DNA of 64,000 nucleotides from Hyphomicrobiales bacterium. Lineage in GTDB: Bacteria > Pseudomonadota > Alphaproteobacteria > Rhizobiales > Beijerinckiaceae. The notes below the pieces were generated by a model. That model was not told the DNA's origin and did no database searches. It saw nothing but the letters and a program-made list of their open reading frames with translations. This document shows, one piece after another, positions 57,312-64,000 of the stretch (within the stretch, counting starts at the first letter, position 1; each line of letters opens with the position of its first letter). Location of the stretch: assembly GCA_900473415.1 (NCBI GenBank), contig UCLR01000004.1, forward strand, positions 1 to 64,000, read 5' to 3'. Made by a program: the position numbers and the translations under genes.

Positions 57312-58220
57312 TCAGATCGCCTCGGCCACCGGGCGCACGACGGGAGCGGGCGCGGGCGCCTCGCCCTTCGCCGCCGGCTGCTTGGTCAGCAGCCTGCCGA
57401 GGCGCGCGAGCGTCTCGGGGATGTCGCGGCGATGCACCACCATGTCGACCATGCCGTGGTCCTTGAGATATTCCGAGCGCTGGAAGCCGTCCGGCAGCTT
57501 CTCGCGGATCGTCTGCTCGATGACGCGGGGCCCGGCGAAGCCGATCAGGGCGCCGGGCTCCGCGATATGGACGTCGCCGAGCATGGCGTAGGACGCCGTG
57601 ACGCCCCCGGTGGTCGGGTTGGTCAGCACGACGAAATAGGGAAGGCCCGCCGCGCGCAGGCGCCGCACCGCGACGGTCGTGCGCGGCAGCTGCATCAGCG
57701 AGAGGATGCCCTCCTGCATGCGCGCGCCGCCCGAAGCGGCGAAGACGACGTAAGGCGTCTTCTTGTCGAGCGCGGTCTCGGCGCCCTTGATGAAGGCCTC
57801 GCCGGCCGCCATGCCGAGCGAGCCGCCCATGAAGTGGAAGTCCTGCGCGGCGACCGTCATCGGCAGGCCCTTGACCCGGCCGAACCCGACCTTGAAGGCA
57901 TCCTGCGCGCCGGTCTTGGTGCGGGCGTCCTTCAGCCGGTCGACATAGCGCTTCTCGTCGCGGAACTTGAGCGGATCGACCGCGGCCTCGGGCAGGGCAA
58001 CATCGACCCATTTGCCCTCGTCGAAGGTCAGGCGCAGTCGCTCCGGCGCGGTGACGCGCATATGGTGCTCGGAGCCGGGGATGACGTAACCATTGGCCTC
58101 GACATCCTTGTGGAACACCATCTGCCCGGAATCCGGGCATTTGATCCAGAGGTTCTCCGGCGTCTCGCGCTTGAACAGCGTCTTGATGCGCGGCCGGACG
58201 ACTTCGGAAATCCAGTTCAT
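57312..58220 (-). CDS. accD: Acetyl-CoA carboxylase carboxyltransferase subunit beta AccD
   Basis: 302 residues. Transfers carboxyl groups from biotin to acetyl-CoA with AccA. The crotonase-like core is intact ([80 protein letters not shown]). The N-terminal zinc ribbon is degenerate: only C28 remains of the four cysteines ([20 protein letters not shown], then VIPGSEHHM). This matches my recollection of other rhizobial AccD proteins. The C-terminus is Ala/Pro-rich. It lies in the trpA-accD-folC order. Confidence 0.97.
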   Translation of the reverse strand: MNWISEVVRPRIKTLFKRETPENLWIKCPDSGQMVFHKDVEANGYVIPGSEHHMRVTAPERLRLTFDEGKWVDVALPEAAVDPLKFRDEKRYVDRLKDARTKTGAQDAFKVGFGRVKGLPMTVAAQDFHFMGGSLGMAAGEAFIKGAETALDKKTPYVVFAASGGARMQEGILSLMQLPRTTVAVRRLRAAGLPYFVVLTNPTTGGVTASYAMLGDVHIAEPGALIGFAGPRVIEQTIREKLPDGFQRSEYLKDHGMVDMVVHRRDIPETLARLGRLLTKQPAAKGEAPAPAPVVRPVAEAI

Positions 58221-58277
58221 CGGATGATCCCTGATGGCGGTCGGCGCCCGGAGGCGCCGTCACGCAAAAGAATGGGC

Positions 58278-59123
58278 TCAGGCCGCCTTGGCGACGGAGC
58301 GCACGCCCTGGGCGAGTTCGCTGACCAGCGAGGTGACAGCGGAAACAGTCTTTTCCGTGGCCTTGCCCTCGGCGTCCAGCGAGAGCCGCACGCGTTCCAC
58401 AAGCGCGGAACCGACGACGACGCCGTCCGCGCCCTTGGCGATGGTGGCGGCGTCAGCTGCGGTCTTCACGCCGAAGCCGACCGCAACGGGCAGGTCGGTA
58501 TGGCGCTTGATGCGGGCGACCGCGTCGCCGACCGCGCCGTAATCGGCGATGGCGCCACCGGTCACGCCGGTCATCGAGACGTAGTAGACGAAGCCCGAGG
58601 TGTTCTGCAGCACCTTGGGCAGGCGCTTGTCGTCGGTCGTCGGCGTGGCCAAGCGGATGAAGCTGACGCCGGCCTTCAGCGCCGGCAGGCAGAGCTCGGC
58701 ATCCTCTTCCGGCGGCAGGTCGACGACGATCAGCCCGTCGACGCCAACGCGGCGCGCCTCGGCGAGGAAGGCCTCGACGCCATAGACGTAGATCGGGTTG
58801 TAGTAGCCCATCAGCACGATCGGTGTGTCGTGGCCGGCCCTGCGGAAGCTCTCGACCATGGCGAGCGTCTTGCGCAGCGTCTGCCCGGCTTTCAACGCGC
58901 GCTGGCCAGCGAGCTGGACCGGCACGCCATCCGCCATCGGATCGGTGAAGGGCACGCCGAGCTCGATCACGTCGGCGCCGGCTGCGGGCAAGGCGTTCAG
59001 GATCGCGCTCGACGTCTCGAAATCGGGATCGCCGGCGGTGACGAAGGTCACGAGCGCCGCCCGGCCCTCGCGGGCACAGGCCTGGAAGCGGTTCTGGATG
59101 CGGGTCTGGCCGGTCTCTGTCAT
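58278..59123 (-). CDS. trpA: Tryptophan synthase alpha subunit TrpA
   Basis: 281 residues from ATG 59123; the longer frame upstream is not used. Cleaves indole-3-glycerol phosphate to indole, which passes to TrpB. The catalytic residues are E54 and D65 in [15 protein letters not shown]. Other blocks are [21 protein letters not shown], and the phosphate-binding [11 protein letters not shown]. accD and folC follow. The usual upstream partners trpF and trpB are not present; the divergent hrpB gene begins 78 bases away. Confidence 0.97.
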   Translation of the reverse strand: MTETGQTRIQNRFQACAREGRAALVTFVTAGDPDFETSSAILNALPAAGADVIELGVPFTDPMADGVPVQLAGQRALKAGQTLRKTLAMVESFRRAGHDTPIVLMGYYNPIYVYGVEAFLAEARRVGVDGLIVVDLPPEEDAELCLPALKAGVSFIRLATPTTDDKRLPKVLQNTSGFVYYVSMTGVTGGAIADYGAVGDAVARIKRHTDLPVAVGFGVKTAADAATIAKGADGVVVGSALVERVRLSLDAEGKATEKTVSAVTSLVSELAQGVRSVAKAA

Positions 59124-59201
59124 GGCGCTGCGGTTAGCACGGCGCGCGCGGGCTGGCGAGTGGCTTGCGCGTAAGGCCGGCCTGCGCCACATCGGCCGGG
59201 C

Positions 59202-61697
59202 ATGCGCGTCTTCGACACCAGCCTTCCCATCGACGCCGTTCTTGGCGATCTCGCCGCGTCCCTGCGGGCGCAGCCCAACGTCGTCCTGGTCGCCCCGCCC
59301 GGCGCCGGCAAGACGACGCGCGTGCCGCTTGCGCTTCTCGACGAGCCCTGGACGAAGGGCGGCAAGCTCATCCTGCTCGAACCGCGTCGGCTCGCGGCGC
59401 GCGGCGCGGCGAACCGGATGGCGCAGACCCTGGGCGAGCGCGTCGGCGAGACCGTGGGTCTGCGCGTCCGGCTCGGCTCGAAGATCGGGCCGAAGACGCG
59501 GATCGAGGTCGTCACCGAAGGCGTCTTCGCCCGGATGATCCTCGACGACCCGGCGCTCGAAGGCGTCGCGGCCGTGCTCTTCGACGAGTTCCACGAGCGC
59601 TCGCTCGACGCCGATTTCGGGCTCGCGCTCGCGCTCGATGCCCAAGGCGGCCTGCGCGAGGATCTGCGCATCCTCGTCATGTCGGCGACGCTCGACGGCG
59701 CCCGCGTTGCCAGACTGCTGGGCGATGCCCCGGTGATCGAGAGCGAGGGACGCGCCTTTCCGGTCGAGACGCGTCATCGCAGCCGCGATCCGCTGAAGCG
59801 CATCGAGGACCAGGTCACGGAGACGATTCTGCTGGCGCTGAACGAGCAGCCGGGCTCGCAGCTCGTTTTCCTCCCGGGGCAGGGCGAGATCCGCCGCGTC
59901 GAGGAGCGCCTGCGCGAGAAATTACGCGACCCTGCCGTCGAGATCGCCCCGCTCTATGGCGCGCTAGACCAGCGCGAGCAGGACCGCGCCGTGCTGCCGG
60001 CGCCCGCCGGCCACCGGAAGGTCGTGCTCGCCACCGCCATCGCCGAGACCTCGCTGACCATCGAGGGCGTGCGCGTCGTAATCGATTCAGGGTTGGCCCG
60101 CGTGCCCGTCTATGAGCCCGATATCGGCATGACCCGCCTGGAGACCCGCCGCGCCAGCCGCGCCGCCGCGGACCAGCGCCGCGGCCGCGCCGGGCGCACG
60201 GAGCCGGGCGTCTGTTACCGGCTCTGGGAAGAAGCCGCGACCGGCGCACTCGAACCCTTCGCCCGCCCCGAAATCCTCTCTGCGGATCTGAGCCCCCTGC
60301 TGCTGGACTGCGCCGCCTGGGGCGTTGCGGACCCGACCACGCTCGCCTTCCTCGATCCACCGCCGGCTCCGGCCCTCAAGGAGGCGCGCAGCCTGCTGAC
60401 GAGCATCGGGGCGCTCGATGCCGAGGGGCGCATCACGGCGGATGGGCGAGCCCTGCAGGCGCTGCCGCTGCCGCCGCGGCTCGCCCGCATGCTCGTGGCC
60501 GCCGCGCGTTTCGGTCAGGCCGATACGGCGGCCGAACTCGCAGCCGTGCTGGTGGAGCGCGGGCTCGGCGGCGATGCCATCGATCTGGCGGAGCGCCTCG
60601 AACGCTTCGCCCGCGAGCGCGGCGGGCGGGCCGGCGACATGCGCCGCCTGGCCGAGGGCTGGGCGCGCACGGCCGCAGGCAAGGCCGGTGCCTCCGCCGG
60701 CGAGCCGCTTTCAACCGGCCTTCTCCTCGCCTTCGCCTATCCCGACCGTGTCGCAAAGGCGCGCGCGCCGGGCTCGGGGCAGTACCTCCTCGCCAATGGC
60801 CGCGGCGGTGCGCTGGAAGCCTCGCAGCGGCTGGCGCGCGAGCCCTATGTCGTCGTCGCCGAGATGACCGGCGCGGCGCAGCAGGCGCGGATCATGGCTG
60901 CCGCCGCGATCGAGGAAGCGGAGATCGCAGCCCTCGTCGGCCACGGGCTCGCGCCTTTCGCCATCGAGGAGCGCGAGGAGGCGAGTTTCGATCGTGCGGC
61001 TCGTGCATTGCGGGTGCGGGCCGTGCGTCGCTACGGCGCCCTCTCGCTCTCGGAGCGTCCTCTGCCGGTCGCGGATACGGCCGAGAATGCCGAAGCTCTG
61101 GCGAAGGGCATCGCAGCGCTCGGCATCGGTCTCCTGCCCTGGACGAAGGCGCAGGCGCAGCTGCGCGAGCGCGTCGCTTTCCTGTGCAAGGCCGAGCCGG
61201 AGGCCAGCTGGCCCGATCTCTCCGACGAGGGGCTGGCAGCTGACTCCGAGCTCTGGCTCGCGCCGCATATCCTCGGCCGCGCCTCGCTGGCTGCGATCCA
61301 GCCTTCCGATCTCGATTCAGCGCTCGCGAGCCTGCTGCCCTGGGAGATGAAGCGCCGGCTCGATGCGGAAGCCCCGACGCATTTCACCGCGCCGACCGGC
61401 TCCTCGCTCGCAGTCGACTATGCCGCCGAGGCCGGTCCGACCATCGCCGTGCGCGTGCAGGAGCTTTATGGCCTCTCGACCCATCCGGCGCTGGCCGGCG
61501 GGCGGGTGCCGCTGGTGCTGGAGCTATTGTCCCCGGCGCATCGGCCGATCCAGGTCACACGCGATCTGCCCGGCTTCTGGCGCGGCTCCTGGGCGGCTGT
61601 GAAATCCGAGATGAAGGGCCGCTATCCGCGCCATCTGTGGCCGGACGATCCCGCCGCCGCGCTGCCGACGACGCGGGCCAAGCCGCGCGGGACGTGA
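59202..61697 (+). CDS. hrpB: ATP-dependent helicase HrpB (DEAH/RHA family)
   Basis: 831 residues, typical length. Superfamily 2 helicase: Walker [10 protein letters not shown] at 31-39, a DEFH box near 128 ([20 protein letters not shown]), motif III MSATLDG, and motif [20 protein letters not shown]. The C-terminal HA2 and HrpB-specific domains end in [20 protein letters not shown] and WPDDP. The role in this organism is unknown; the family is involved in RNA metabolism and mRNA processing in some bacteria. Confidence 0.96.
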   Translation: MRVFDTSLPIDAVLGDLAASLRAQPNVVLVAPPGAGKTTRVPLALLDEPWTKGGKLILLEPRRLAARGAANRMAQTLGERVGETVGLRVRLGSKIGPKTRIEVVTEGVFARMILDDPALEGVAAVLFDEFHERSLDADFGLALALDAQGGLREDLRILVMSATLDGARVARLLGDAPVIESEGRAFPVETRHRSRDPLKRIEDQVTETILLALNEQPGSQLVFLPGQGEIRRVEERLREKLRDPAVEIAPLYGALDQREQDRAVLPAPAGHRKVVLATAIAETSLTIEGVRVVIDSGLARVPVYEPDIGMTRLETRRASRAAADQRRGRAGRTEPGVCYRLWEEAATGALEPFARPEILSADLSPLLLDCAAWGVADPTTLAFLDPPPAPALKEARSLLTSIGALDAEGRITADGRALQALPLPPRLARMLVAAARFGQADTAAELAAVLVERGLGGDAIDLAERLERFARERGGRAGDMRRLAEGWARTAAGKAGASAGEPLSTGLLLAFAYPDRVAKARAPGSGQYLLANGRGGALEASQRLAREPYVVVAEMTGAAQQARIMAAAAIEEAEIAALVGHGLAPFAIEEREEASFDRAARALRVRAVRRYGALSLSERPLPVADTAENAEALAKGIAALGIGLLPWTKAQAQLRERVAFLCKAEPEASWPDLSDEGLAADSELWLAPHILGRASLAAIQPSDLDSALASLLPWEMKRRLDAEAPTHFTAPTGSSLAVDYAAEAGPTIAVRVQELYGLSTHPALAGGRVPLVLELLSPAHRPIQVTRDLPGFWRGSWAAVKSEMKGRYPRHLWPDDPAAALPTTRAKPRGT

Positions 61698-61703
61698 GCC
61701 ACT

Positions 61704-61740
61704 CCGCCATTGCTTCGTCGATTCGCTCCTCGCAGTGACG
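61704..61740. repeat. Single copy of a second dispersed repeat type
   Basis: On the minus strand it reads cgtcactgcgaggagcgaat followed by cgacgaagcaatggcgg. This resembles a widely seen bacterial repeat of the GTCATTGCGAGGAGCGAAG type. It differs from the GTCATCCCGG copies elsewhere in the window. It fills the gap between convergent hrpB and the DUF1194 gene. Confidence 0.55.
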
Positions 61741-61749
61741 ACGAGTGGC

Positions 61750-62556
61750 TCAATTCCCCATCCGGTCGCGCCATTGCCGCTCGCCGGCGAGGCAGCTCGC
61801 GGCGTTGCTGGCCTGCGCCTTGTGGACCGTCGCATCCGCCGGCGCCTCGGCGATCTCGCGTAGCAGCTTGGTCTTGGTCGCCTCGACGAACTGGTGCTTC
61901 TCGCGGATCGGGATGACGAACGCGCCGATCCCGGTGATGACGCAGTCGCTGTAATAGGCGTCGAGATTGTCGATGTCGAAATAGCCGGCCTGCTTCAGCA
62001 TCACCGGCAGGCCGTTGATAGCGATGCCCTTGGCGCCGGCCTCGTCGCGTGCGGCGGTGACGGGGCGCCCGTCATTGTTGGCGCCGTCGCCGGAGATGTC
62101 GATCACGCGGCGCATCGCCGTGACATGGGCCTGCTCCAGCAGTTGCACGCCGAGATCGATCGCTCCTGAGATCGAGGTCCGCCGGCCGCGCCGCGTCGGC
62201 GCTTCGCCCAGCTCCTCCGCGAAGGCGATCGCAGCCGCTGGCCCGTCGATCACCTTCCAGGGACGGACGACGAACTGGAAATTTCCCCCGGCCCATTCGA
62301 CATAGGTCACGGCGATCTTGCCGAGCGCGCCCTTGCCGATGGCATCGTGCAGCTCCTTCGCGCGGAAGGCCTCGATATAGCCGTTGCGCTGCAGCGCGAG
62401 TTCGTCGAGATCCATCGAGTAGGACACGTCGACCGCGAGCACGAGCGCGACGTCGACTTCCTCGGGCGGTCCCTCCGCCGTCTGGGCACGGGGCAACGCC
62501 GGGCTCAGCAGTACCGCTGCTGCCAGACACGAGAGACCGTACAGCCACCGCCGCAT
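61750..62556 (-). CDS. DUF1194 (von Willebrand type A-like) secreted protein
   Basis: 268 residues from ATG 62556 with GGAGG just upstream; an ATG five codons earlier is possible. Signal peptide MRRWLYGLSCLAAAVLLSPA, then LPRAQ. The mature part is a vWA-like domain with the metal-ion site DVSYSMDLDEL (MIDAS pattern DxSxS) and further SISGAIDLGVQLL and VIDISGDGANNDGRPV. This matches DUF1194. Proteins of this type are periplasmic with unknown partners. It lies downstream of cmk on the same strand, 112 bases away. Confidence 0.9.
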   Translation of the reverse strand: MRRWLYGLSCLAAAVLLSPALPRAQTAEGPPEEVDVALVLAVDVSYSMDLDELALQRNGYIEAFRAKELHDAIGKGALGKIAVTYVEWAGGNFQFVVRPWKVIDGPAAAIAFAEELGEAPTRRGRRTSISGAIDLGVQLLEQAHVTAMRRVIDISGDGANNDGRPVTAARDEAGAKGIAINGLPVMLKQAGYFDIDNLDAYYSDCVITGIGAFVIPIREKHQFVEATKTKLLREIAEAPADATVHKAQASNAASCLAGERQWRDRMGN

Positions 62557-62668
62557 CGCCACCTCCGTCATCCAATTGTGACGAAGTGTGCGCCCTGCCG
62601 ACGCGCGCGCCAAGGCGAAAATCCACGAACGCAGCCTGTTTCGGCGGCAAATGACGGATGCTGCCCCG

Positions 62669-64000
<1,332 letters not shown>

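Noticed and set aside
55963-58263. Apparent 766-residue FolC fusion protein
   Set aside because: The extra N-terminal part is the accD region read out of frame. FolC starts at 57285, where family homology begins.
58278-59777. Apparent 499-residue TrpA fusion
   Set aside because: The additional N-terminus is antisense to hrpB. The normal TrpA start is at 59123.

Overview
The window looks like ordinary chromosomal DNA of a G+C-rich alphaproteobacterium of the order Hyphomicrobiales (Rhizobiales). My guess, from general gene content only, is Bosea or a close relative. Supporting signs are rhizobial-type AccD without the full zinc ribbon, a trpA-accD-folC cluster, a complete Tad/Cpa pilus locus, maeB with a phosphotransacetylase tail, a 3-hydroxybutyrate dehydrogenase next to a patatin, and short palindromic repeats in many intergenic gaps. 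I see no rRNA, tRNA, CRISPR array, integrase, transposase or prophage gene.

Layout. 1-9 kb: the end of an OmpA-family gene, two small proteins, a TPP riboswitch with thiC-thiM, a secreted protein of unknown function, and dnaK-dnaJ. 9-16 kb: an XRE/MmyB-type regulator divergent from a small membrane protein, a large secreted phytase-esterase-like protein, and a methionine ABC transporter operon (metN-metI-metQ). The met leader is unusual: a candidate SAM-II riboswitch, then a 22-codon upstream ORF ending Cys-Cys-Cys-Arg-Arg, then a 74-residue small protein coupled to metN. 16-31 kb: a copper-handling pair (DUF2946, PCu(A)C), a DHDPS-like/FAH-like enzyme pair, a cold-shock protein, an MFS drug exporter, a glutathione transferase, a flippase-like membrane protein, kup, a Fur/Zur regulator next to ispG, bdhA-patatin and maeB. 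31-39 kb: a chemoreceptor with an unusual 5TMR-LYT-like sensor, divergent from mutS, then an aminopeptidase/MarR/NlpC-P60 set.

39-51.5 kb holds the Tad (tight adherence) locus. On the minus strand run pilin, prepilin peptidase cpaA, cpaB, cpaC, cpaD, cpaE, cpaF, tadB and tadC. A convergent tadD lies at one end. At the other end three plus-strand genes diverge from the pilin: a CpaC-N-domain protein and two TadE-type pseudopilins. Three of the locus's promoter gaps each hold a one-mismatch match to a CtrA-type box.

51.5-64 kb: a sugar-kinase pair (ribokinase, 2-keto-3-deoxygalactonokinase) divergent from an aldose epimerase, an L,D-transpeptidase, an aldo/keto reductase, folC-accD-trpA on the minus strand, hrpB, a DUF1194 protein, and cmk with the 3' part of aroA at the edge.

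The most promising region for new biology is the metNIQ leader, where two kinds of sulfur-metabolite control may be stacked in tandem. Everything here was read by eye. Protein names rest on recognised motifs, and RNA and operator calls are marked as candidates.
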